Assembly: GCF_047675955.1 (NCBI RefSeq)
Contig: NW_027327630.1
Coordinates: forward strand, 186,001-250,000
Direction: 5' to 3'
From: Chlorocebus sabaeus
Taxonomy: Eukaryota > Chordata > Mammalia > Primates > Cercopithecidae
Length of the DNA stretch: 64,000 nt
Numbering within the stretch: position 1 is the first letter of the stretch; the number at the start of each line of letters is the position of its first letter. Of the stretch, positions 50,321 through 62,021 are shown one piece after another. Below the pieces are notes generated by a model that saw only the letters and a list, made by a program, of their open reading frames with translations, did not search any database and was not told the DNA's origin. A program made the translations under genes and the position numbers.

Positions 50321-52219
50321 TTTCCTTTTTCACCATAGCCCTCTACGAGCTTCTAAGATCACTTTGCAAATTCCACAAGAACAGTCTTAGCGAAAGGCTT
50401 CTGGGAGCAAAGCTGTAATTCTGTGAGATGAACTAACAAAACACGAAGCAGTTTCTCAGAAATCTTCTTTTCGGTTTTTAATGGAAGAAATGTCCTTTTT
50501 CATCATAGCCCTCAATGGGCTTCCAAATTTCACTCTGCAAATTCCACAAGAACAGTCTTAGCGAAAGACTTTTTGAGGGGAAAGCTGTAAATCTGGTGAC
50601 GAATTAACAGAACACAAAGCAGTTTCTCAGAAAGCTTCTTTTCAGTTTTTGTCTTAGGATATTTCCTTTTTCACCGTAGCCCTCTAGGGGCTTCCAAATA
50701 TCACTTTGCATATTCCAAAAGAACAGCCTTAGTGATCGGCTTCATGATAGGACAGCTGTAACTCTGTGAGATTAATTAACAGAACACAAAGCAGTTTCTC
50801 AGAAAGGTTCTTTCCAGTTTTTAGCGGAAGATATTTCCTTTTTCACCATAGTCCACTATGGGCTTCAAAATATCACTTTGCAAATTCCACAAGAACAGTC
50901 TTAGGGAACGGCCTCTTGAGGGGAAATCTGTAACTGTCTGAGATGAATTAACAGAACACAAAGCAGTTTCTCAGAAATATTCTTTCCAGTTTTTAACGAA
51001 AGATATTTCCTTTTTCACCAAAGTCCTCTATGGGATTACAAATATCAGTGTGCAAATTTCACAAGAACAGTCTTAGTGAAGGGCTTCTTGAGGGGAAAGC
51101 TGTAACACTGTGAGATGAACTAACACAACACAAAGCAGTTTCTCAGACAGCTTCTTTTCGGTTTTTATCTTAGGATATTTCCATTTTCAAAATAGCCCTC
51201 TATGGGCTTCCAAGTATCACTATGCAAATTCCACAAGAACAGTCTTATAGAAAGGCTTCTTGAGGGGAAAGCTGTAATTCGGTGAGATGTATTAACAGAA
51301 TACACGGCAGTTTCTCAGAAAGCTTCTTTCCAGTTTTTAACGGAAGTTATTTCCCTTTTCACCATAGCCCTCCATGGGCTTCCAAATATCACTTTGCAAA
51401 TTCCAGAAGAACAGTCTAAGCGAAAGGCTTCTGAAGGGGAAATCTGTAACTCTGTGAGTTGAATTAACAGAACACAAAGCAGTTTCTCACAAATCTTCTT
51501 TCCAGTTTTTAAAGGAAGTTAGTTCCTTTTTCACCATAGTCCTCTATGGGCTTCCAAATATGACTTTGCAAATTCCACAAGAACAGTCTTAGCGAAAGGC
51601 TTCTTGAGGGGGGAAGCTGTAACTCTGTGAGATGAATTAACAGAACACAAAGCAGTCTCTCAGTAAGCTTCTTTCCAGTATTTAACTGAAGATATTTCCT
51701 TTTTCACTATAGCCCTCTATGGGCTTCCAAATATCACTTTGGAAATCCCACAAGAACAGTCTTAGCGAAAGGCTTCTTGAGAGGAAAGCTGTACCTCGGT
51801 GATATGTACTAACAGAACACACCGCATTTTCTCAGAATGGTTCTTTCCAGTTTTTAACGGAAGATATTTCCTTTTTCACCTTAGCCCTCTATGGGCTTCC
51901 AAATATCACTTTGCAAATTTCACAAAACGGTCTTAGATAACGGCTTCTTGAGGGGAAAGCTGTTACTCTGTGAGTGAACTAACAAAACACAAAGCAGCTT
52001 TCCATACAGCTTCTTTTCGGGTTTATCTTAGGATATTTCCATTTTAACCATAGCCTACTATGGGTATCGAAATATCACATTGGAAATTCCACAAAAACAG
52101 TCTTAGCGGAAGGATTCTTGAGGCAAAAGCAGTAACTCTTTGAGATGAATTAACAGAACACAAAGCAGTTTCTCAGAAAGCTTCTTTTCAGTTTTTAACT
52201 GAAGGTATTTCCTTTTTCA
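50321..52219 (-). repeat. Diverged template of the 2.4-kb HOR, segment A
   Basis: This segment matches 57,007 to about 58,906 at an offset of 6,686 bp, rising to 6,687 after a 1-bp difference near 52,019. Landmarks are CTGGGAGCAAAGC (50,401 and 57,087), TTCATGATAGG (50,741 and 57,427) and CAGAATGGTTC (near 51,835 and 58,521). It looks like an older single copy of the first ten or so monomers of the 14-monomer unit. Confidence 0.85.
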
Positions 52220-53514
52220 CCATAGCCCTCTATGGGCTTCAAAATATCACTTTGTAATTTCCACAACAACAGCCTTAGCGAAAGGCTTCCTGAGGTAAAA
52301 GAGTAACTGTGAGTTGAATTAACAGAACACAAAGCAGTTTCTCAGAAAGCTTCTTTTCAGTTTTTATCTTATGATGTTTCCTTTTTCACTATTGCCCTCT
52401 ATGTGCCTCCAAATATCACTTTGCAATTCCACAAGAACAGTCTTAGTGAACGGCTTCCTGAGGGGAAAGCTGTAGCTCGGTGATATGTACTAACAGAACA
52501 CACCGCATTTTCTCAGAATGGTTCTTTCCAGTTTTTAACGGAAGATATTTCCTTTTTCACCTTAGCCCTCTATGGGCTTCCAAATATCACTTTGCAAATT
52601 TCACAAAACAGTCTTAGTGAACGGCTTTTTGAAGGAAAAGCTGTAACTCTGTGAGATGAACTAAGAGAACACAAAGCAGTTTTTCAGACAGCTTCTTTTC
52701 GGTAAGTATCTTACGATATTTCCATTTTCACCATAGCCCTCTATGGGCTTCCACATATCACCTTGGAAATTCCTCAAAAACAGTCTCAGCGGAAGGCTTC
52801 TTGAGGGGAAAGCTGTAACTCTTTGAGATGAATTAACAGAACACAAAGCAGTTTCTCGGAAAGCTTCTTTTCATTTTTTAACTGAAGTTATTTCCATTTT
52901 CACCATAGCCCTCTATGGGATTCCAAATATCACTATGCAAATTCCACAAGAACAGTGGAAGCGAAAGAATTCTGGAGGGGAAAACTGTAACTCTGTGAGA
53001 TGAATTAACAGAACACAAAGCAGTTTCTCAGATATCTTCTTTCCAGTTTTTAACGAAAGATATTTCCTTTTTCACCATAGCCCTCTATGGGCTTCCAAAT
53101 ATCACTTTGCAAATCCCACAAGAACAGTCTTAGTGAAAGCCTTCTTGAGGGGAAAGCTGTAACTCGGTGAGATGCTTTTACAGAACACACGGCAGTTTCT
53201 CACAAAGCTTCTTTCCAGTTTTTAACGGAAGATATTTCCTTTTTCACCATAGCCCTCTAGGATTTTGCTAATATCACTTTGCAAATTTCACAAGAATAGT
53301 CTCAGTGAACTGCTTCTTGAAGGGAAAGCTGTAACTGTGAGATGAACTAACAGAACACAAAGCAGTTTATCAGAAAGCTTCTTTACAGTTTTTATCGGAA
53401 AATATTTCCTTTTTCACCATTGCCCTCTATGAGATTCTAAATATCACTTTCCAAATTTCAGAAGAACAGTCTTAGTGGACGGCCTCATGACGGGAAATCT
53501 GTGACACTTTGAGA
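52220..53514 (-). repeat. Satellite absent from the derived HOR units
   Basis: About seven monomers lie between the two template segments. Offsets to the HOR change from 6,687 before to 5,490 after, so about 1.2 kb is absent from the HOR. The first monomer of this stretch (about 52,211-52,380, with TTCCTGAGGTAAAAGAG) is retained as the extra monomer in the third HOR copy at about 63,711-63,879. Confidence 0.75.
52510..53240 (-). repeat. Duplicated block, copy 1 (offset 1,714 bp)
   Basis: About four monomers recur at 54,224-54,954, a ten-monomer offset. Shared rare features are TTTCACAAAACAG, CAGACAGCTTC, CGGTAAGTATC, CACATATCAC and GAAATTCCTCAA. Moderate divergence makes this older than the HOR arrays. 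Confidence 0.8.
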
Positions 53515-54128
53515 TGAATTAACAGAACACAAAGCAGTTTCTCAGAAAGCTTCTTTTCAGTTTTTATCTTAGGATATTTCCTTTTTCAGCATAGCCCTCT
53601 ATGGGCTTCCAAAAACATTTTGCAAATTCCACAACAACAGTCTTAGCGAAAGGATTCTGGAGATAAAAGCTGTAAATCTGTAAGATGAATTAAAAGAATT
53701 CAAAGCAGTTTCTCAGAAACCTTCTTTTCGTTTTTTATCTTACGATATTTCCATTTTAACCATAGGGCTATAGGGTTTCCAAATATCACTTTGCAAATTC
53801 CAGAAGAAAATTCTTAGAGAAAAGCTTCTTGAGGGTAAAGCTGTAACTCTGTAAGATGAATTAACAGAACACAAAACATTTTCTCAGAAACCTACTTTTC
53901 AGTTTTTACCTTAGGATATTTCCTTTTTCACCATAGCCCTCTATGGGATTCCAATTATCACTTTGAAAATTCCACATGAACAGTCTTAGCGAAAGTCTTC
54001 TTGAGGGGAAAGCTGTAACTCTGTGAGAGAAACTAACTGAACACAAAGCAGTTTCTCAGAAAGCTTCTTTCCAGTTTTTAACTGAGGATATTTCCTTTTT
54101 CACCATAGCCCTTTTGGGCTTCCAAATA
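53515..54128 (-). repeat. Diverged template of the 2.4-kb HOR, segment B
   Basis: This segment matches about 59,005-59,618 at an offset of 5,490 bp. Landmarks include CTTCCAAAAACATTTTGC (53,611 and 59,101), AAAAGAATTCAAAGC, CATAGGGCTATAGGG and the shortened CCCTTTTGGGCTTCC. It forms the last part of the 14-monomer unit. Confidence 0.85.
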
Positions 54129-54223
54129 TCACATTGCAAATCCCACAAGAACGGTCTTAGTGAAAGGCTTCTTGAGAGGAAAGCTGTAACTCAGTGAGAC
54201 GTATTAACGGAAGACACGGCATT

Positions 54224-54954
54224 TTCTCAGAATGCTTCTTTCCAGTTTTTAACGGAAGATATTTCCTTTTTCACCATAGTCCTCTATGGATTTACAAATA
54301 TCACTTTCCAAATTTCACAAAACAGTCTTAATGAATGGTTTCTTGAGGGAAAAGCTGTAGCTCTGTGAGATGAACTAACAGAACACAAAGCAGTTTTTCA
54401 GACAGCTTCTCTTCGGTAAGTATCCTAGGATATTTCCATTTTCACCATAGCCCTCTATGGGCTTCCACATATCACTTTGGAAATTCCTCAATAACAGTCT
54501 TAGCGGAAGGCTTCTTGAGGGGAAAGCTGTAACTCTTTGAGATGAATTAACAGAACACAAAGCAGTTTCTCGGAAAGCTTCTTTTCATTTTTTAATTGAA
54601 GGTATATCCATTTTCACCATAGCCCTCTATGGGATTCCAAATATCACTATGCAAATTCCACAAGAACAGTGGAAGTGAAAGACTTCGGGAGGGGAAAACT
54701 GTAACGCTGTGAGATGAATTAACAGAACACAAAACAGTTTCTCAGATATCTTCTTTCCAGTTTTTAACGAAAGATATTTCCTTTTTCACCATAGTCCTCT
54801 ATGGGCTTCCAAATATCACTTTGAAAATCCCACAAGAACAGGCTTAGCGAAAGCCTTCTTGACGGGAAAGCTGTAACTCGGTGAGATGCTTTAACAGAAC
54901 ACACGGCAGTTTCTCAAAAAGCTTCTTTCCAGTTTTTAACGGAAGATATGTCCT
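54224..54954 (-). repeat. Duplicated block, copy 2 (offset 1,714 bp)
   Basis: Counterpart of 52,510-53,240. In its leading part it resembles 11,490-12,130 more closely (CTCAGTGAGA, CACGGCATTTTCTCAGAATGC), so the three blocks share ancestry. Confidence 0.8.
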
Positions 54955-57215
54955 TTTTCACCATAGCCCTCTATGGGCTTCCAAATATCACTTTGCAAAT
55001 TCCACAAGAACAGTTTTACCGAAAGGCTTCTTGAGAAGAAAGCTGTAACTCTGTGAGATGAATTAACAGAACACAAAGCAGTTTCACAGAAAGCTTCATT
55101 TCAGTTTTTATCTTTGGATGTTTTCTGTTTCATCATAGCCCTCTATGTGCCTTCAAATATCACTTTGAAAATTCCACAAGGAAAGTCTTAGTGAACGGCT
55201 TCTTGAGGGGAAAACTGTAACTCTGTGAGATGAATTAACAGAACACAAAGCAGTTTCTCAGATAGCTTCTTTCCAGTTTCTAACGGAGGATATTTCCTTT
55301 TAAGCCATAGCCCTCTATGGGCTTCCAAATATCACTTTGCAAGTTTCACAAGAACAGTCTTAGCGAAAGGCTTCCTGAGGGGAAAGTTGTAGCTCTGTGA
55401 GATGAATTAACAGAACACAAAGCAGTTTCTCAAAAAGCTTCTTTTCAGTTTTTAACCGAAGATATTTCCTTTTTCAACATAACCCTGTATGGGCTTCCAA
55501 ATATCACTTTGCAAATTCCACAAGAACAGTCTTAGCGAAAGGCTTTTAGAGGGAAATGTTGTAACTATGTGAGATGAATTAACGGAACACAAAGCAATTT
55601 CTCAGAAAGCTTCTTTTCAGTTTTTATCTTATGATATTTCCTTTTTCACCATAGACCTCTATGGGCTTCCAAATCTCACTTTGCAAATTCCACAAGAACA
55701 GTCTTAGCGAAAGAATTATTGAGTGGAAAGCTGTAACTCTTTGAGGTGAATTAACAGAACAAAAAGGAGTTTCTCAGAAAGCTTCTTTCCGCTTTTTAAC
55801 AGAAGATATTTCCTTTTTCACCATAGCGCTCTATGGGCTTCCAAATATCATTTTGCAAATCCCACAACAACAGTCTTAGCGAAAGGCTTCTTGAAGGGAA
55901 AGCTGTAACTGGGTGAGTTCTATTATCAGAACACATGGCAGTTTCTCAGAAAGCTTCTTTCCAGTTTTTAACTGAAGATATTTCCTTTTTCACCATAGCC
56001 CTCTATGTGCTTCCAAATATCACTTTGCAAATTCGACAACAGCCTTAGCGAAAGGCTTTTAGAGGGAAATGTAACTCTGTGAGATGAATTAACAGAACAC
56101 AAAGCAGTTTCTCAGAAAGCTTCTTTCCAGTTTTTAACGGAAAATAATTCCTTTTTCACAATAGCCCTCTATGGGATTCTAAATATGACTTTCCAAATTT
56201 CAGAAGAACAGTCTTAGTGAACAGCCTCTTGAGGGGAAATCTGTAACTCTCTGAGATGAATTAACAGAACACAAAGCAGTTTCTCAGAAATCTTCTTTCC
56301 AGTTTTTAACGGAAGATATGTCCTTTTTCACCATAGCCCTCTATGGGCTTGCAAATATCACTTTGCAAATTCCAGAAGAACAGTCTTACCGAAATGCTTC
56401 TTGAGAAGAAAGCTGTAACTCTGTGAGATGAATTAACAGAAAACAAAGCAGTTTCTCAGAAAATTTCTTTCCAGTTTTTAATGGAAGATATGTCCTTTTT
56501 CACCATAGCCCTCTATGGGCTTCCAAATATCACTTTGCAAATTCCACAAGAACAGTCTTCGGGAAAGGCTTCTGGAGGGGAAACCTGTAACTCTGTGAGA
56601 TGAATTAACAGAACACAAAGCAGTTTCTCAGAAAGCTTCTTTCCAGTTTTTAACTGAAGATATTTCCTTTTTCACCATAGCCCTCTAAGGGCTTCTAAAT
56701 ATCACATTGCAAATGCCACAAGAACAGTCTTAGCGAAAGGCTTCTAGAGGGGAAAGCTGTAACTCGGTTAGATGTATTAACAGAACACACGGCAGTATCA
56801 CAGAATGCTTCTTTCCAGTTTTTAACTGAAGATATTACCTTTTTCACCATAGCCCTCTAAGGGCTTCCAAATATCACTTTGCAAATTCCACAAGAACAGT
56901 CTTAGCGAAAGGCTTCTTGAGGTGAAAGCTGTAACACGGTGAGATATTTTAACAGAACACACATCAGTTTCTCAGAAAGCTTCTTTCCGATTTTTAACGT
57001 AAGTTATTTCCTTTTTCACCATAGCCCTCTACGGGCTTCTAAGATCACTTTGCAAATTCCACAAGAACAGTCTTAGCGAAAGGCTTCTGGGAGCAAAGCT
57101 GTAATTCTGTGAGATGAACTAACAAAACACGAAGCAGTTTCTCAGAAATCTTCTTTTCGGTTTTTAATGGAAGAAATGTCCTTGTTCATCATAGCCCTCA
57201 ATGGGCTTCCAAATT
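54955..57215 (-). repeat. Divergent monomeric alpha satellite before the 2.4-kb HOR
   Basis: About 13 monomers. The part from about 56,280 to 56,800 corresponds to 44,180-44,720, and 57,007-57,215 continues segment A of the template but is outside the 2,403-bp periodicity. A shortened unit near 56,035 reads ATTCGACAACAGCC. No gene was seen. Confidence 0.8.
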
Positions 57216-59618
57216 TCACTTTGCAAATTCCACAAGAACAGTCTTAGCGAAAGGCTTTTTGAGGGGAAAGCTGTAACTCTGGTGACGAATTAACAGAACA
57301 CAAAGCAGTTTCTCAGAAAGCTTCTTTTCAGTTTTTGTCTTAGGATACTTCCTTTTTCACCGTAGCCCTCTGTGGGCTTCCATATATCACTTTGCATATT
57401 CCAAAAGAACAGCCTTAGTGATCGGCTTCATGATAGGAAAGCTGTAACTCTGTGAGATTAATTAACGGAACACAAAGCAGTTTCTCAGAAAGGTTCTTTC
57501 CAGTTTTTAGCGGAAGATATTTCCTTTTTCACCATAGTCCACTATGGGCTTCAAAATATCACTTTGCAAATTCCAAAAGAACAGTCTTAGTGAACGGCCT
57601 CTTGAGGGGAAATCTGTAACTGTCTGAGATGAATTAACAGAACACAAAGCAGTATCTCAGAAATCTTCTTTCCAGTTTTTAACGAAAGATATTTCCTTTT
57701 TCACCAAAGTCCTCTATGGGATTACAAATATCAGTTTGCAAATTACACAACAACAGTCTTAGTGAAGGGCTTCTTGAGGGGAAAGCTGTAACACTGTGAG
57801 ATGAACTAACACAACACAAAGCAGTTTCTCAGACAGCTTCTTTTCGGTTTTTATCTTAGGATATTTCCATTTTCAAAATAGCACTCTATGGGCTTCCAAG
57901 TATCACTTTGCAAATTCCACAAGAACAGTCTTATAGAAAGGCTTCTTGAGGGGAAAGCTGTAACTCGGTGAGATGTATTAACAGAACACACGGCAGTTTC
58001 TCAGAAAGCTTCTTTCCAGTTTTTAACGGAAGTTATTTCCCTTTTCACCATAGCCCTCCATGGGCTTCCAAATATCACTTTGCAAATTCCAGAAGAACAG
58101 TCTTAGCGAAAGGCTTCTGAAGGGGAAATCTGTAACTCTGTGAGTTGAATTAACAGAACACAAAGCAGTTTCTCACAAATCTTCTTTCCAGTTTTTAACG
58201 GAAGTTAGTTCCTTTTTCACCATAGTCCTCTATGGGCTTCCAAATATGACTTTGCAAATTCCACAAGAACAGTCTTAGCGAAAGGCTTCTTGAGGGGGGA
58301 AGCTGTAACTCTGTGAGATGAATTAACAGAACACAAAGCAGTCTCTCAGAAAGCTTCTTTCCAGTATTTAACTGAAGATATTTCCTTTTTCACTATAGCC
58401 CTCTATGGGCTTCCAAATATCACTTTGGAAATCCCACAAGAACAGTCTTAGCGAAAGGCTTCTTGAGAGAAAAGCTGTACCTCGGTGATATGTACTAACA
58501 GAACACACCGCATTTTCTCAGAATGGTTCTTTCCAGTTTTTAACGGAAGATATTTCCTTTTTCACCTTAGCCCTCTATGGGCTTCCAAATATCACTTTGC
58601 AAATTTCACAAAACAGTCTTAGTTAACGGCTTCTTGAGGGGAAAGCTGTAACTCTGTGAGTGAACTAACAAAACACAAAACAGCTTTCCATACAGCTTCT
58701 TTTCGGTTTTTATCTTAGGATATTTCCATTTTCACCATAGCCTACTATGGGCATCGAAATATCACTTTGGAAATTCCACAAAAACAGTCTTAGCGGAAGG
58801 ATTCTTGAGGCAAAAGCAGTAACTCTTTGAGATGAATTAACAGAACACAAAGCAGTTTCTCAGAAAGCTTCTTTTCAGTTTTTAACTGAAGGTATTTCCT
58901 TTTTCAACATAGCCCTCTATGGTCTTCCAAATATCACTTTGCAAATTACACAAGAACAGTCTTTGTGAAAGACTTCTTGAGGGGAAAGCTGTAACTCTCT
59001 GAGATGAATTAACAGAACACAAAGCAGTTTCTCAGAAAGCTTCTTTTCAGTTTTTATCTTAGGATATTTCCTTTTTCAACATAGCCCTCTATGGGCTTCC
59101 AAAAACATTTTGCAAATTCCACAAGAACAGTCTTAGCGAAAGGATTCTGGAGATAAAAGCTGTAAATCTGTAAGATGAATTAAAAGAATTCAAAGCAGTT
59201 TCTCAGAAACCTTCTTTTCGTTTTTTATCTTAGGATATTTCCATTTTAAACATAGGGCTATAGGGTTTCCAAATATCACTTTGCAAATTCCAGAAGAAAA
59301 GTCTTAGCGAAAGGCTTCTTGAGGGTAAAGCTGTAACTCTGTAAGATGAATTAACAGAACACAAAATATTTTCTCAGAAACCTACTTTTCAGTTTTTACC
59401 TTAGGATATTTCCTTTTGCACCATAGCCCTCTATGGGATTCCAATTGTCACTTTGAAAATTCCATATGAACTGTCTTAGTGAAAGTCTTCTTGAGGGGAA
59501 AGCTGTAACTCTGTGAGAGGAACTAACTGAACACAAAGCAGTTTCTCAGAAAGCTTCTTTCCAGTTTTTAACTGAGGATATTTCCTTTTTCACCATAACC
59601 CTTTTGGGCTTCCACATA
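57216..59618 (-). repeat. 14-monomer HOR unit, copy 1 (2,403 bp)
   Basis: The period was measured with CTGGTGACG (GGTGAC at 57,281, 59,684 and 62,087) and CAGAATGGTTC (58,521, 60,924 and 63,327), all 2,403 bp apart. Base-for-base agreement with copy 2 starts at 57,216. The unit joins template segment A, one monomer not found in the template (about 58,907-59,077, with AGTCTTTGTGAAAGAC), and segment B. Confidence 0.93.
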
Positions 59619-62021
59619 TCACTTTGCAAATTCCACAAGAACAGTCTTAGCGAAAGGCTTTTTGAGTGGAAAGCTGTCACTCTGGTGACGAATTAACAGA
59701 ACACAAAGCAGTTTCTCAGAAAGCTTCTTTTCAGTTTTTGTCTTAGGATACTTCCTTTTTCACCGTAGCCCTCTGTGGGCTTCCAAATATCACTTTGCAT
59801 ATTCCAAAAGAACAGCCTTAGTGATCGGCTTCATGATAGGAAAGCTGTAACTCTGTGAGATTAATTAACGGAACACAAAGCAGTTTCTCAGAAAGGTTCT
59901 TTCCAGTTTTTAGCGGAAGATATTTCCTTTTTCACCATAGTCCACTATGGGCTTCAAAGTATCACTTTGCAAATTCCACAGGAACAGTCTTAGTGAACGG
60001 CCTCTTGAGGGGAAATCTGTAACTGTCTGAGATGAATTAACAGAACACAAAGCAGTATCTCAGAAATCTTCTTTCCAGTTTTTAACGAAAGATATTTCCT
60101 TTTTCACCAAAGTCCTCTATGGGATTACAAATATCAGTTTGCAAATTACACAACAACAGTCTTAGTGAAGGGCTTCTTGAGGGGAAAGCTGTAACACTGT
60201 GAGATGAACTAACACAACACAAAGCAGTTTCTCAGACAGCTTCTTTTCGGTTTTTATCTTAGGATATTTCCATTTTCAAAATAGCCCTCTATGGGCTTCC
60301 AAGTATCACTTTGCAAATTCCACAAGAACAGTCTTATAGAAAGGCTTCTTGAGGGGAAAGCTGTAACTCGGTGAGATGTATTAACAGAACACACGGCAGT
60401 TTCTCAGAAAGCTTCTTTCCAGTTTTTAACGGAAGTTATTTCCCTTTTCACCATAGCCCTCCATGGGCTTCCAAATATCACTTTGCAAATTCCAGAAGAA
60501 CAGTCTTAGCGAAAGGCTTCTGAAGGGGAAATCTGTAACTCTGTGAGTTGAATTAACAGAACACAAAGCAGTTTCTCACAAATCTTCTTTCCAGTTTTTA
60601 ACGGAAGTTAGTTCCTTTTTCACCATAGTCCTCTATGGGCTTCCAAATATGACTTTGCAAATTCCACAAGAACAGTCTTAGCGAAAGGCTTCTTGAGGGG
60701 GGAAGCTGTAACTCTGTGAGATGAATTAACAGAACACAAAGCAGTCTCTCAGTAAGCTTCTTTCCAGTATTTAACTGAAGATATTTCCTTTTTCACTATA
60801 GCCCTCTATGGGCTTCCAAATATCACTTTGGAAATCCCACAAGAACAGTCTTAGCGAAAGGCTTCTTGAGAGAAAAGCTGTACCTTGGTGATATGTACTA
60901 ACAGAACACACCGCATTTTCTCAGAATGGTTCTTTCCAGTTTTTAACGGAAGATATTTCCTTTTTCACCTTAGCCCTCTATGGGCTTCCAAATATCACTT
61001 TGCAAATTTCACAAAACAGTCTTAGTTAACGGCTTCTTGAGGGGAAAGCTGTAACTCTGTGAGTGAACTAACAAAACACAAAACAGCTTTCCATACAGCT
61101 TCTTTTCGGTTTTTATCTTAGGATATTTCCATTTTCACCATAGCCTACTATGGGCATCGAAATATCACTTTGGAAATTCCACAAAAACAGTCTTAGCGGA
61201 AGGATTCTTGAGGCAAAAGCAGTAACTCTTTGAGATGAATTAACAGAACACAAAGCAGTTTCTCAGAAAGCTTCTTTTCAGTTTTTAACTGAAGGTATTT
61301 CCTTTTTCAACATAGCCCTCTATGGTCTTCCAAATATCACTTTGCAAATTACACAAGAACAGTCTTTGTGAAAGACTTCTTGAGGGGAAAGCTGTAACTC
61401 TCTGAGATGAATTAACAGAACACAAAGCAGTTTCTCAGAAAGCTTCTTTTCAATTTTTATCTTAGGATATTTCCTTTTTCAACATAGCCCTCTATGGGCT
61501 TCCAAAAACATTTTGCAAATTCCACAAGAACAGTCTTAGCGAAAGGATTCTGGAGATAAAAGCTGTAAATCTGTAAGATGAATTAAAAGAATTCAAAGCA
61601 GTTTCTCAGAAACCTTCTTTTCGTTTTTTATCTTAGGATATTTCCATTTTAAACATAGGGCTATAGGGTTTCCAAATATCACTTTGCAAATTCCAGAAGA
61701 AAAGTCTTAGCGAAAGGCTTCTTGAGGGTAAAGCTGTAACTCTGTAAGATGAATTAACAGAACACAAAATATTTTCTCAGAAACCTACTTTTCAGTTTTT
61801 ACCTTAGGATATTTCCTTTTGCACCATAGCCCTCTATGGGATTCCAATTATCACTTTGAAAATTCCATATGAACTGTCTTAGTGAAAGTCTTCTTGAGGA
61901 GAATGCTGTAACTCTGTGAGAGGAACTAACTGAACACAAAGCAGTTTCTCAGAAAGCTTCTTTCCAGTTTTTAACTGAGGATATTTCCTTTTTCACCATA
62001 GCCCTTTTGGGCTTCCACATA
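59619..62021 (-). repeat. 14-monomer HOR unit, copy 2 (2,403 bp)
   Basis: Near-identical to copy 1 with scattered substitutions, for example TACCTTGGTG near 60,883 against TACCTCGGTG in the others. These units look somewhat more divergent from each other than the four 1,889-bp units do. Confidence 0.93.
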
